A DNA stretch of 64,000 bases from Streptomyces sp. NRRL S-87 (GTDB lineage Bacteria > Actinomycetota > Actinomycetes > Streptomycetales > Streptomycetaceae), in NCBI RefSeq assembly GCF_000719335.1, contig NZ_JOGB01000001.1, positions 1 through 64,000 on the forward strand, in the 5' to 3' direction. Positions 1 to 9,200 of this stretch are shown in pieces; within the stretch, counting starts at the first letter, position 1, and each line of letters starts with the position of its first letter. A program made the translations under genes and the position numbers. Under the pieces are notes generated by a model that worked only from the letters and a program-made list of their open reading frames with translations, did not search any database and was not told where the DNA came from.

Positions 1-101
<101 letters not shown>

Positions 102-105
<4 letters not shown>

Positions 106-1877
106 AGGCGTCCATCCGCTGGGAGGACGGCGCGATCCTCACCACCGATCAGCGCGCCCTCCCGCACGAGCACCGGCCGCTGCGCCTGAGCACCGTCGAC
201 GAGGTGATCGAGGCCGTCCAGAGCCTGGCCGTCCGGGGCGCACCGGCCATCGGGCTGGTGGGGGCCCTGGGCGTGGCCCTGTCCGCCCACGCCCATCAGC
301 ACGGCGGCGCTGGCGACGGCGTCGACGAGCCGGCCGTACGGGCCGACGCGGAGCGTCTGGCGAAGGCCCGGCCCACCGCGGTCAATCTCGCCTGGGCCGT
401 GCACCGGGTCCTCGGCCACCTGCCCCAGGGTCCGCGCGCGGTGCTCGACGCGGCGCTGGAGATGATCTCCGAGGACGTGGCGGTAAACCGGGCCATGGTG
501 GCCCGGGCGGCGGAGCTCGTCGAGTCCCTGACGCCGGACCGGCCCCTGCGGATCCTCACGCACTGCAACACCGGCCGGTTCGCCACCGGCGCCGTGGGCA
601 CCGCCCTCGGCACGATCGTCGAACTCGCCGCCCGCGGCCGCGTCCTCGAGGTGCTGGCCGACGAGACGCGCCCGCTGCTCCAGGGGTCCCGGCTCACGGC
701 GTGGGAGCTGGGCGAGGCCGGTGTCCCGTACCGGCTGTGCGTGGACGCGGCGGCCGCCGCGGCGATGGCGCAGGGCCTGGTCGACTGCGTGCTGGTGGGC
801 GCGGACCGCATCGCCGCCAACGGCGACACCGCCAACAAGATCGGTACGTACGGTCTGGCCGTGGCGGCCGCCCGCCACGGCATCCCCTTCGTCGTCGTGG
901 CCCCCGAGGCCACCAGGGACCCCGACCTCGCCGACGGCGGCGGCATCGTGATCGAGGAGCGGCCGGCGGCGGAGGTGACGTCCCTGGCCGGCCGTGCCAC
1001 GGCGCCCGCGGACGCCGGGGTCTACAACCCCGCCTTCGACGTCACCCCCGCCGAACTGATCACCGCCGTCGTCACCGAGCGCGAGGTGTTCCGACCGGGT
1101 GCCGCCGGCGCCGAGCCCGGGGACGAGGCCCCGGCCCGCGAGCTGGCCACGTTCTCCCGCGTCCTGTACGAGCGGGGTTGGATGCCGGGCACCTCCGGCA
1201 ACCTGTCGGTCCGCACGCCCCGGGTGCCCGGCTCGGCCCGGGACCGGGCCCTCATCACCGCCAGCGGCCTGGACAAGGGCGGGCTGACGGAGCGGGACAT
1301 GGTCCCGATCGACGCCGGAACGGGTGCCCCGCTGGCCCCAGGTCCCCTGCGCGCCTCGGCGGAGGCCGCGATCCACGCCGCCGTCTACCGCGCCACCGGC
1401 GCCGGCGCCGTCATCCACGTGCACTCGCCCTACGCCACTGCGGCGGCCGTCCTCGCCGGCGTGCCGGAGCAGGGACCGGCCGAACAGGGCCGCGCCGAAC
1501 AGGGCCGCGCCGGGCACGGCCCGGCCGAACAGCACCGTGCCGAGCACGGCCCGGCCGAGCTCGTCCTGGAGCGGTACGAGCTGCTCAAGGGCCTCGGGCT
1601 CGACGATCCGAGCCGCACGGCGCTCCCGGTCTTCGCCAACGACCCCGACGTCACCCGCATCGCCGCCCGCGTCCACGACCACCTCGCCGACCGGCCGGGA
1701 GCCGCACCGGCGCTGCTCATCACCGACCACGGCGTCACGGTCTGGGGCCGTGACCTGGCCCAGGCCCGCAACCGCCTGGAGTGCGTCGAGGCGATCTGCC
1801 GACTCCACCTGCTCGTCGGTCCCACGCCCCCGGCCCCCCGCACCGCCGTCCCCCACCCCACTGGAGCGACCTCATGA
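102..1877 (+). CDS. mtnAB: Fused methylthioribose-1-phosphate isomerase / methylthioribulose-1-phosphate dehydratase
   Basis: This 591-residue protein joins two consecutive MTA salvage enzymes. Residues 1 to about 330 are MtnA-like: GAPAIG near 46, LTHCNTG with Cys155, and [11 protein letters not shown] with Asp235, matching the conserved Cys/Asp pair of the isomerase. Residues from about 346 are MtnB-like, a class II aldolase-fold zinc dehydratase: TSGNLS near 364, IHVHSPYAT with zinc-ligand candidates His439 and His441, and TDHG with His543. The product would take 5-methylthioribose-1-phosphate to 2,3-diketo-5-methylthiopentyl-1-phosphate. The ATG at 102 overlaps the metK stop; the end overlaps mtnD by ATGA. 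An Ala/Glu/Gln/Gly-rich repeat is inserted in the MtnB half at residues 458-487. Confidence 0.93.
1473..1562 (+). repeat. In-frame short tandem repeat inside the mtnB half
   Basis: Degenerate units of about 15 bases encode [14 protein letters not shown]-like pentapeptides, residues 458-487 of the fused protein. They lie between the zinc-binding IHVHSPYAT segment and the ERYELLKG segment. The insertion keeps frame and probably forms a surface loop. Confidence 0.7.
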
Positions 1878-2452
1878 CCCTGCTCGTCGTCATGCCGGAC
1901 GACGACCCGGCCGACGTGGTCCTGCGCAGCCGCGACGCCGGGCTGATCCGTACCGAACTGGCCGCCCTGGGCATCGGTTTCGACCGCTGGCCCGTGCGCG
2001 GCGCCGTCACCCCGACGAGCACCGCCGACGAGGTCCTGGCGCTCTACCGCGGCGAGGTCGACGCCCTGTCGGCGCGCTCGGGGATGCGGGTCGTGGACGT
2101 GGCGCAGCTGCTGCCCGAGCCCGGCGCCGCCTGGGTCGAGCGCGCGGCCGCCGCCCGCAGCACCTTCCTCGCCGAGCACCGCCACGCCGAGGACGAGGTG
2201 CGGTTCTTCGCCCACGGGCGGGGCTGCTTCTACCTCCACGTGGGGGAGCGCGTGTACGCGGTGGTGTGCGAGGCCGGCGACCTCCTGTCGGTCCCGGCGG
2301 GCACCCGCCACTGGTTCGACATGGGACGGACACCGGAGTTCTGCGCCGTCCGCTTCTTCCAGGAGGCCGACGGCTGGGTGGGCGACTTCACCGGCGACCC
2401 CCTCGCCGCGGCCTTCCCCGACCTCGACGCGCTGCTGGCGGGGGAGCGGTGA
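1874..2452 (+). CDS. mtnD: Acireductone dioxygenase
   Basis: This 192-residue cupin protein oxidises the acireductone made by the enolase-phosphatase. With iron it gives 2-keto-4-methylthiobutyrate and formate, the on-pathway reaction. The family metal ligands are in place: HRHAEDE gives His102, His104 and Glu108, and GTRHWFD gives His146. The ATG at 1874 was preferred over in-frame upstream codons because it forms an ATGA overlap with the mtnAB stop and gives the normal family length. The end overlaps mtnC by GTGA. Confidence 0.93.
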   Translation: MTLLVVMPDDDPADVVLRSRDAGLIRTELAALGIGFDRWPVRGAVTPTSTADEVLALYRGEVDALSARSGMRVVDVAQLLPEPGAAWVERAAAARSTFLAEHRHAEDEVRFFAHGRGCFYLHVGERVYAVVCEAGDLLSVPAGTRHWFDMGRTPEFCAVRFFQEADGWVGDFTGDPLAAAFPDLDALLAGER

Positions 2453-3177
2453 CCGCCGTCGCGGCGGTGGTGCTCGACATCGAGGGCACCGTCGGCTCCG
2501 CCTCACACGTGCGCGACGTGCTCTTCCCGTTCGCCCGGGAGCGCTTCGACGGGTGGTTCGCCGCACACCGGGGCACCCCCGAGTGGTCCGCCGTACTCAC
2601 GGCGACGGGGTTCCCGCCCGGCGCGGGCGACCCCGGCCCGGCGGAGGCCGCGGCGGTCGCCCGGCTCACGTCCTGGACGGACGCCGACGTGAAGGCGCCG
2701 GCGCTCAAGACGCTCCAGGGGCTGATCTGGGCCGAGGGGTACGCCGCCGGCGCGCTGACCGGGCACGTGTACCCCGAGGTGCCCGGGGCCCTGCGGCGCT
2801 GGTACGCGGCGGGCCTGCCCGTGCACATCTATTCGTCCGGATCGGTCGCGGCACAGCGCGACTGGTTCGCGCACACCGCCCACGGCGACCTGACCGGGCT
2901 GCTGGCCGGCCACTTCGACCTGGAGACCGCCGGCGGCAAACGGGACCCCGACTCCTACCGGGCCATCGCCCGTGCGCTCGGCACGCCACCGGAGTCGCTC
3001 CTCTTCCTCAGCGACACGCAGGAGGAACTCGGGGCCGCCGCGGCCGCGGGCTGGCGCACGGTCGGCGTCCGGCGACCCGGCGATCCCGCGGGACCGGAGG
3101 TCCCGGGGCACACCACGATCGACTCGCTGGCCCACCCGGCACTCGGCGAGACCTGGCAGAAGGCAGGGACGGCATGA
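2449..3177 (+). CDS. mtnC: Acireductone synthase (enolase-phosphatase)
   Basis: This 242-residue HAD-superfamily protein enolises and then dephosphorylates diketo-methylthiopentyl-1-phosphate to the acireductone. The N-terminal VVLDIEGT motif carries the nucleophile Asp10 and the MtnC-typical Glu12. IYSSGSVAAQ is HAD motif 2, and the GGKRDPDSY and FLSDTQEE segments match motifs 3 and 4. The GTG start at 2449 overlaps the mtnD stop. The end overlaps mtnP by ATGA. Confidence 0.93.
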   Translation: MTAVAAVVLDIEGTVGSASHVRDVLFPFARERFDGWFAAHRGTPEWSAVLTATGFPPGAGDPGPAEAAAVARLTSWTDADVKAPALKTLQGLIWAEGYAAGALTGHVYPEVPGALRRWYAAGLPVHIYSSGSVAAQRDWFAHTAHGDLTGLLAGHFDLETAGGKRDPDSYRAIARALGTPPESLLFLSDTQEELGAAAAAGWRTVGVRRPGDPAGPEVPGHTTIDSLAHPALGETWQKAGTA

Positions 3178-3998
3178 ACGCGCAACAACCGCCGGTGGCG
3201 GAGATCGGAATCATCGGCGGCAGCGGCTTCTACCACCTGCTGGACGACGCCGAGCAGCAGCACGTCCCCACGCCGTACGGCGATCCCTCCGACGCCGTCT
3301 CGGTGGGAACGGTCGCCGGACGCCGCGTGGCGTTCCTCCCCCGGCACGGCAGCGGGCACGCCCTGCCGCCGCACCGGATCAACTACCGGGCGAACCTGTG
3401 GGCCCTGCGGGCGCTCGGCGTGCGCCAGGTGCTCGCCCCCTGCGCGGTCGGGTCGCTCCGGCGCGACCTCGGCCCGGGCAGCATCGTCGTACCGGACCAG
3501 CTGGTCGACCGTACGAGCGGCCGGGTCCAGACGTACCACGACCAGGGCGCCGTGCACGTCTCGTTCGCCGACCCCTACTGCGGGGACGGCCGTTCCGCCG
3601 TGCTGGAGGCCGCCGCCGACACCGGTGACGCGGTGCACGACGGCGGGACCATGGTGGTGATCGAGGGACCCCGCTTCTCGACCCGGGCGGAGTCGCAGTG
3701 GTACGCCTCGGCCGGCTGGTCGCTGGTCAACATGACGGGGCACCCCGAGGCGGTGCTCGCCCGCGAACTGGCGCTCTGCTACACCTCGGTGGCACTGGTG
3801 ACCGACCTCGACGCGGGGATCGACGCCTCCGAGAGCGTGGCGCAGGAGGCCGTCTTCGAAGTGTTCGCGCGCAACTCGGAACGGCTGCGCCGGCTGATGC
3901 TCCGGACCGTCGGCCACCTGCCCGAGCACCGCTCCTGCCCGTGCGCCCGCACGCTCGACGGCATGGACCTGCCCGCCTCCGCCACGGACCGGGGGTGA
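3174..3998 (+). CDS. mtnP: S-methyl-5'-thioadenosine phosphorylase
   Basis: This 274-residue purine nucleoside phosphorylase-family protein cleaves MTA with phosphate to adenine and methylthioribose-1-phosphate. That is the entry step for the MtnAB/C/D pathway encoded just upstream. It shows the family's GIIGGSGFY near residue 13, phosphate-binding RHG near 60, HRINYRANLWAL near 73, EGPRFSTRAES near 165 and VNMTGHPE near 184. With mtnP present no MTR kinase is needed. The final transamination to methionine would use a general aminotransferase, which is not in this operon. The next gene starts two bases after the stop. Confidence 0.93.
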   Translation: MNAQQPPVAEIGIIGGSGFYHLLDDAEQQHVPTPYGDPSDAVSVGTVAGRRVAFLPRHGSGHALPPHRINYRANLWALRALGVRQVLAPCAVGSLRRDLGPGSIVVPDQLVDRTSGRVQTYHDQGAVHVSFADPYCGDGRSAVLEAAADTGDAVHDGGTMVVIEGPRFSTRAESQWYASAGWSLVNMTGHPEAVLARELALCYTSVALVTDLDAGIDASESVAQEAVFEVFARNSERLRRLMLRTVGHLPEHRSCPCARTLDGMDLPASATDRG

Positions 3999-4000
3999 CC

Positions 4001-5611
4001 ATGGACACCACCACCACTGCCGCCACCACCACCGCCGCCGCGGCCGCCGCCACCACCGCCACGCCCGGCGCCGGAGCCCCGCGCTCCCTCGTCGACGTGT
4101 TCACGGCGAGCGCCGCCGCCGGCCCCGACCGGCTCGCCGTGTCGGACGAGACGGGCCGTGCCGACTACCGGACCCTCGACGGGTGGAGCCGGCGCATCGC
4201 GCACGCGCTGCACGCCGCCGGAGTGCGCCCCGGAGACGCCGTCGCCCTGCGCATGGAGGCGGGCCGCGCAGCCGTCGCAGCCCTCCTCGGCATCCTGCGC
4301 GCGGGGGCCGCGTACGTCCCCCTCGACCTGCGCAACCCGGCCGAGCGCAACGCCTTCATCGTCGCCGACAGCGGGGTCCGCCACCTGGTCGGCGAGCGGG
4401 ACCCGGACTGGGGCGCGGACCTGACGTGCACCACGGCGGCGACCGTCGACGCCCTGGCCGACGGCCCGGCGCCGACCGCGCCCGAGTCCCTACCCGCACC
4501 TTCGGGCGAGGACCTGGCCTACGTCATCTACACCTCCGGCACCACGGGGCGGCCGAAGGGGGTCCCGGTGCGCCACGCCGCCGTCGTCGCGCTGCTGGCC
4601 GCCACCCGGGACCTCTTCGCGTTCGAACGGGACGACCGCTGGCTGCTGTTCCACTCCCTCGCCTTCGACTTCTCCGTATGGGAGGTCTGGGGCCCGCTGT
4701 CCACGGGCGCGGCACTCGTGGTACCGCCGCAGTGGGTCACCCGGGCGCCGGAGGACCTCATCGGTCTGCTCGCGGACGAGCGGATCTCGGTGCTGAACCA
4801 GACCCCGACCGCCTTCACCATGCTGGCGCGGGCCCGGGAGAACGCCGACCGCCCGCTGCCCGACCTGCGCTACATCGTCTTCGGGGGCGAGAAGCTCGCG
4901 CCGCCGGTGCTGCGCGCCTGGGCGGGGTCGGTGGGGCTCGACCGCCCTCGGCTGGTGAACATGTACGGCATCACCGAGGTGACGGTCCACGCGACGTTCC
5001 ACCACGTCACCCATCGCGATCTCGACGGCACGGAGTCGGTCATCGGCGCCCCCCTCGACGGCTTCGCGGTCCGGATCGCCGGCCCCGACGGCACCGAGGT
5101 GACCGAGCCCGGCGTACCCGGCGAACTCTGGCTGTCCGGACCCCAGGTGACGGCCGGCTACCTCAACCGCCCCGAACTCGACGAGGACCGCTTCCCCGTC
5201 GTCCCGGCGGGTCCCGACGGGGTCCGCCACTACCGCTCCGGAGACCTCGTCAGCCGCACCGCCGAGGGCGCGCTCGTCTACCACGGCCGGGCGGACCTCC
5301 AGGTCAAGTTGCGCGGCCACCGCGTGGAACTCGGCGACATCGAGGCGGCGGTGCGCTCCCACGCCTCCGTGCTCGACGCCGTCGCCTGGCCGCGCGAGTC
5401 GGCGGACGGCGGGCAGCGGCTGTTCTGCGTGGTCCTGGGCAAGGAGGGGGCCGAACCCGACGTCCGCGCGCTGCGCCGGCACGTCGCGGCGACGCTGCCC
5501 TCCTACATGCACCCGGCCCGCTACCAGGTGGTCCACGAGCTGCCCCGCACGGTCAACGGCAAGACCGACCGCGCCGCCCTGATGAAGGCCTGGAGCGAGA
5601 ACCGTGACTGA
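4001..5611 (+). CDS. Free-standing adenylation domain, predicted threonine-specific
   Basis: This 536-residue NRPS adenylation domain has no fused carrier. Core motifs are YTSGTTGRPKG (177-187), NMYGITE (320-326), GELWLSG (374-380), YRSGD (411-415), and VNGKTDR with the catalytic Lys521. Aligning the pocket to GrsA gives D223 F224 W227 N266 V293 G295 M321 V329 H330 K521. This is essentially the known threonine code (DFWN.GMVHK). It should activate L-Thr, or a close analogue, as the adenylate and load the carrier domain encoded at 6332. The N-terminus is an unusual Thr/Ala run of about 20 residues. It follows mtnP by two bases and overlaps the next gene by eight, so it is in the same operon as the MTA salvage genes. 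Confidence 0.92.
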   Translation: MDTTTTAATTTAAAAAATTATPGAGAPRSLVDVFTASAAAGPDRLAVSDETGRADYRTLDGWSRRIAHALHAAGVRPGDAVALRMEAGRAAVAALLGILRAGAAYVPLDLRNPAERNAFIVADSGVRHLVGERDPDWGADLTCTTAATVDALADGPAPTAPESLPAPSGEDLAYVIYTSGTTGRPKGVPVRHAAVVALLAATRDLFAFERDDRWLLFHSLAFDFSVWEVWGPLSTGAALVVPPQWVTRAPEDLIGLLADERISVLNQTPTAFTMLARARENADRPLPDLRYIVFGGEKLAPPVLRAWAGSVGLDRPRLVNMYGITEVTVHATFHHVTHRDLDGTESVIGAPLDGFAVRIAGPDGTEVTEPGVPGELWLSGPQVTAGYLNRPELDEDRFPVVPAGPDGVRHYRSGDLVSRTAEGALVYHGRADLQVKLRGHRVELGDIEAAVRSHASVLDAVAWPRESADGGQRLFCVVLGKEGAEPDVRALRRHVAATLPSYMHPARYQVVHELPRTVNGKTDRAALMKAWSENRD

Positions 5612-6335
5612 GCCGGCACCGGCCCCCGGCGGGCCCTACCTGCGGGACGTCGAGCACGTCGCCCTGCTGGACCACGACCTCGTGCCCGGACGGCCGGGCG
5701 TCCGGGGAGCGGGCGCTCCCCTCCTGCTGCTGCACGGGTTGGAGGACGACCGGACCCAGCTGCGCTTCCTGAGCGACGCGCTGTGCCCCGAGGGCGAGTT
5801 CGCCCTGCTGCCCACGCTGCGCGACCACCCCCCGAGCCCGGCGCCGGCGTGGGGCTACTCCCCCCTCGACTACGCCGCCGACGTGCACCGCATCACCGAC
5901 CGCCTCACCGCGCCCGCCCACGTCATCGGCTATTCGTACGGCGCCCTGGTCGCCCTCGTCCACGCCGTCGCGCTGGGCCCCACCCGGGTCCGCAGCGTGG
6001 TCCTGCTCGACCAGTCCCTGGAGCGGCGGCCGGCCCGGATCGAGGGCGGCGAGTGGGCCGAGTCGAGCTTCCTGAAGTGGGAGTACGACTACACGCACCT
6101 CATCGGGATGCTCACGGCGGCCGGCATCCCGGTGCTCCTGGTGATCCCCAGCGAGAGCCACGTGATCCCGCCGGCCGAGCGGGCCGCCCTGCTGGCCCGC
6201 CGGGACCCGGGCTTCTCCTGCGTCGTCATGCCCGGTGTGCACGCCGACGTGGTGCGCCCGGACGGCCCGGTCACCTCGATCATCGAAGAGTTCTACGCCC
6301 GGTACTGCCCCGTCCCGCCGAAGGAGAACGCATGA
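5604..6335 (+). CDS. Alpha/beta hydrolase (thioesterase-like)
   Basis: This 243-residue alpha/beta hydrolase has a nucleophile elbow GYSYG (Ser111), an oxyanion-side LLLHGLEDDR segment near 41-50, and a candidate catalytic His213 in PGVHADVV. Between an adenylation domain and a carrier-condensation protein it could be an editing or release thioesterase; a stand-alone hydrolase acting on the finished product is also possible. The GTG start at 5604 overlaps the preceding gene by eight bases. The stop overlaps the following ATG. Confidence 0.8.
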   Translation: MTEPAPAPGGPYLRDVEHVALLDHDLVPGRPGVRGAGAPLLLLHGLEDDRTQLRFLSDALCPEGEFALLPTLRDHPPSPAPAWGYSPLDYAADVHRITDRLTAPAHVIGYSYGALVALVHAVALGPTRVRSVVLLDQSLERRPARIEGGEWAESSFLKWEYDYTHLIGMLTAAGIPVLLVIPSESHVIPPAERAALLARRDPGFSCVVMPGVHADVVRPDGPVTSIIEEFYARYCPVPPKENA

Positions 6336-7939
6336 CCCGCGATGCCGGTGACGACCAGACGATCCGCGGCAGGGTCCTGGACATCCACCGCTCCGTCCTG
6401 GAGGACGAATCGGTCCTCGCGGAGGACAACTTCTACGACATGGGCGGGGACAGCCTGCTGTCCCTGCAGGTGCTGGGCCGGATCGAGCGGGAACTGGGGG
6501 TGAAGGTCCCCCCGCGCACCTTCTTCACCGCCGACACCATCGCCGACGTGGCCGACCTGGTGGCGGCCGCGGCCGGGAGCGCCGCGGGCGACGGGGCACC
6601 CCGGCCCGCGGGCGGGCACGCCGGCCGGGCCTCCATGGCCCAGGAGTGGGCCCTGCTGTCGTCGCTGCGCGACCCGCAGGCCCCGATCCTCCAGTTCCAC
6701 GCCGTGTTCAAGGTCTCGGGCCCGTTCGACACGCAGCGGCTGGAGGCGGCCCTGAACCGGGTCGCCGAACGCCACGGGTCCCTGCGCACCTCCTTCACGG
6801 CGGCCGACGGCGTCGCCCGGCAAGCCGTCGACCCCGGGGCCCGTGCGGACCTGGCGGTCATGGACTACCGCGGCGTGCCGGACGCCGAGGTGGACGAGTT
6901 CCTGCGCGGGTTCGTACGGGAGCCCTTCGACCGGTCCCGCGCCCCGCTCTGGCGGACCCTCGTGGTGCGCCGCGCGGAGGCGGAGGCCCTGCTGGTGTTC
7001 GTCTTCGACCACATGATCGCGGACGGCTGGTCGCTCGACACCTTCGTCGAGGACCTCTCGGCGGCCTACCGCGGCACCGAACTCCCGGACCGCACGGGGC
7101 AGTCCGGCGCCTACGCGGACTGGGCCGCCGGGCAGTGGGAGAGCTGGCAGGGCGGCAGGGCCGAGGAACTGGCGGACTACTGGCGGAGCCAGCTGTCCCC
7201 GGACCCCGCCGAGTTCGCCCTGCGGCTGCCCGGCTACCGGGGCACCGAGGGCCTGTCGAAGCCCGCGTCGCTGGTGTGGGACCTGGACCCGGCGACGGCC
7301 CGCGGGCTGCGCACCGCCTGCCAGGACCTGCGGGCCACGCCGTACTGCGTCTCGATGTCCGTGGTGAAGGCACTCGTCGCGCTGGCGACCGGGCAGGGGC
7401 GCGTGACGCTGCTGACCACCAACGCCAACCGGCTGGACGGGGCGTACCAGAGCACGGTCGGCTGGTTCGCCAACGGCGTCTTCCCGACCACCGACGTGGA
7501 CCTCTCCGGCACGTTCCGGGACCTCGTCTCCGCCGTGCGCGCCAGCATCCTGGGCGCCACCGCGCACGGCGACATGCCCGCCATGTTCGTCCGCCGCCGG
7601 ATCTGGCCGGAGCTGCCCCCGGGCTTCCGCAAGGACCCCGGCGTGTACTTCATGTACAACGACGTGTGGGGCGGCGGCCTGGGCTTCGGCGAGGGCGTCA
7701 CGGTCTCGACGCACCACCTCACCGAGGACGCGGACTCGCCGGGCCTGCACATGTGGCTGCTGCGCGAGGGCGAGGGCCTGCGCCTGCAGGCCCTGCACTA
7801 CGAGTCGGAGTACGCCCCCGAGTACGTCAAGGGGTTCGCCGGCTGCCTGGTGAAGGCGCTGGACCTGCTCACCGGGCAGCCGGACCGGCCGATGTCCGAC
7901 CTGCTGGACCCCGCGGAGTTCGCCGCCGTACGCGGCTGA
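6332..7939 (+). CDS. NRPS peptidyl carrier-condensation didomain protein
   Basis: The 535 residues comprise an N-terminal carrier domain (about 8-80, phosphopantetheine site MGGDSL, Ser41) and a condensation-family domain (about 100-530). The condensation active site reads DHMIADG (226-232): the usual first His is Asp, but the catalytic second His227 is kept. A plausible reading is that threonine loaded by the upstream adenylation protein is passed by the condensation domain to a free amine, releasing an amide. No further module is encoded, so the assembly line would be one module long. The ATG overlaps the hydrolase stop. The next gene is convergent. Confidence 0.9.
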   Translation: MTRDAGDDQTIRGRVLDIHRSVLEDESVLAEDNFYDMGGDSLLSLQVLGRIERELGVKVPPRTFFTADTIADVADLVAAAAGSAAGDGAPRPAGGHAGRASMAQEWALLSSLRDPQAPILQFHAVFKVSGPFDTQRLEAALNRVAERHGSLRTSFTAADGVARQAVDPGARADLAVMDYRGVPDAEVDEFLRGFVREPFDRSRAPLWRTLVVRRAEAEALLVFVFDHMIADGWSLDTFVEDLSAAYRGTELPDRTGQSGAYADWAAGQWESWQGGRAEELADYWRSQLSPDPAEFALRLPGYRGTEGLSKPASLVWDLDPATARGLRTACQDLRATPYCVSMSVVKALVALATGQGRVTLLTTNANRLDGAYQSTVGWFANGVFPTTDVDLSGTFRDLVSAVRASILGATAHGDMPAMFVRRRIWPELPPGFRKDPGVYFMYNDVWGGGLGFGEGVTVSTHHLTEDADSPGLHMWLLREGEGLRLQALHYESEYAPEYVKGFAGCLVKALDLLTGQPDRPMSDLLDPAEFAAVRG

Positions 7940-7951
7940 CCCCGCGGCGGT

Positions 7952-7963
7952 CACCGCGCGGTG
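7952..7963. terminator. Short perfect palindrome between convergent genes
   Basis: CACCGCGCGGTG is a perfect 12-base inverted repeat in the 25-base gap between the carrier-condensation gene and the convergent ATP-grasp gene. CCGCGG blocks lie on both sides. It is a reasonable bidirectional terminator candidate, but it is short and has no T run. Confidence 0.35.
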
Positions 7964-7964
7964 G

Positions 7965-9200
7965 TCACTCCGCGGCGGGCGGCTCCAGCTCGACCCGGCC
8001 GGCGAACCAGGCGGCCAGGTCCCGCATCCGTGCCGCCACCTCGCGGTCGTCCGCACCCCGGACGACCGCGAGGCCGGCCCGCAGGTGCGAGGCGTCCGTG
8101 ACGTCCGGCATGACCTGGCCCGGCGCGATGTCGAAGGTCGCCCGGACGACGCCCGGCCGCGCCAGCACCTCGTCGAGCGTCGGCATGGCGCGCACCCGGC
8201 CCGCCGGGCCCGGCAGGTTCATCCCGCCGAAGACCGCGTCGCCGTGGTGCGCGGGCAGGTCGCCGATCGCCGTGGGGCGGTCGAGCACGGCGCGCGCCCA
8301 CTCGTCGCGCAGGTCGACGCCGAACGCCAGCTCCACGACGTCGTCGGTGCGGCCCCCGCCCACGCGGGCCGCGCACTCGCCGAACAGGATCCGCCCGCCC
8401 GGCTCCTGGAACACCTCCAGGTGGAAGGGGCCGTCGACGTATCCGAGGGCCGCGAACGAGTCCTCGGCAAGGGAGTGGATTCCTGCGTAAAGCTCCGGAT
8501 ATTCGGTGGGCGGCAATGCGACGTGGGCGACGAGTCCACCCTCGTGCACCTCGATCAGGTTCTGCAGGTAGCGGGAAACGGAAAGGACCCGGATCTTACC
8601 GTCGCGGACGATTCCGTCGACCTGGAACTCGATACCGTCGATGAACTCCTCGAGGAGCCACGGGCCCTTTCCGCCGACCGTCGCCCGGTCCACGTATTCC
8701 CGGGCGGAATTCCCGTCGCGGAGCACGTAGGTGTGCCGGGCGCCGCCGCCGTCGAGGGGCTTCAGCACGCTCGGGAACGCCACCTCCCGCACGTCCAGCG
8801 CGCCGAGGTCCGCCACCACCGTGCACGCGGCGGTCGGCACCCCGGCCTCCCGGACCAGGTGCTTCTGCAGGTACTTGTCGCGCATCGCCAGGGTGCCCCG
8901 GGCCGTGGCCCGCGGCCGGCCCGCGAGCTCGGCCAGCACGGCCGCCGGGACCAGGCAGAACTCCAGAACGCTGCAGATCACGTCGTAGTCCTCGAGTGCC
9001 TGTCCGGTCCGGGCCAGGCCCGCGAGGACGCCCTCGACGTTCGACGGCTGGGGCACCACGACGGCGGCCGCGCCGGCCGCGCGGGCCGCCTCCGCGTCCG
9101 CCGGGGCCACCACGCAGGTGACGCGGGCCCCGGCCCGGCCCAGCGCGGCGACCGCGCGGGGCATCCAACCGACGTGGAGCACGGCAGGTCCGGTCTGCAT
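7965..9200 (-). CDS. ATP-grasp ligase (amino acid/peptide ligase type)
   Basis: This 411-residue protein has the carbamoyl-phosphate-synthase-like ATP-grasp pattern: an N-terminal Rossmann-like part, LAMRDKYLQKHLVREAGVP (the pre-ATP region), FPSVLKPLDGGGARHTYV (ATP lysine and Gly-rich loop), WLLEEFIDGIEFQVDG, and FGECAARVGGG with the Mg-binding acidic/Asn-like region. Such enzymes join a carboxylate to an amine through an acyl phosphate. It is convergent to the NRPS-like genes and divergent from the SAM-enzyme operon, with a GGGAGAA ribosome site before the ATG. The stretch at 8460-8720 uses more A/T than its neighbours. Its substrate cannot be read from sequence. Confidence 0.82.
   Translation of the reverse strand: MQTGPAVLHVGWMPRAVAALGRAGARVTCVVAPADAEAARAAGAAAVVVPQPSNVEGVLAGLARTGQALEDYDVICSVLEFCLVPAAVLAELAGRPRATARGTLAMRDKYLQKHLVREAGVPTAACTVVADLGALDVREVAFPSVLKPLDGGGARHTYVLRDGNSAREYVDRATVGGKGPWLLEEFIDGIEFQVDGIVRDGKIRVLSVSRYLQNLIEVHEGGLVAHVALPPTEYPELYAGIHSLAEDSFAALGYVDGPFHLEVFQEPGGRILFGECAARVGGGRTDDVVELAFGVDLRDEWARAVLDRPTAIGDLPAHHGDAVFGGMNLPGPAGRVRAMPTLDEVLARPGVVRATFDIAPGQVMPDVTDASHLRAGLAVVRGADDREVAARMRDLAAWFAGRVELEPPAAE

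Noticed and set aside
4001..5611. Adenylation domain activating proline or azetidine-2-carboxylate
   Set aside because: The pocket residues are DFWNVGMVHK, a threonine code, not a proline-type code.
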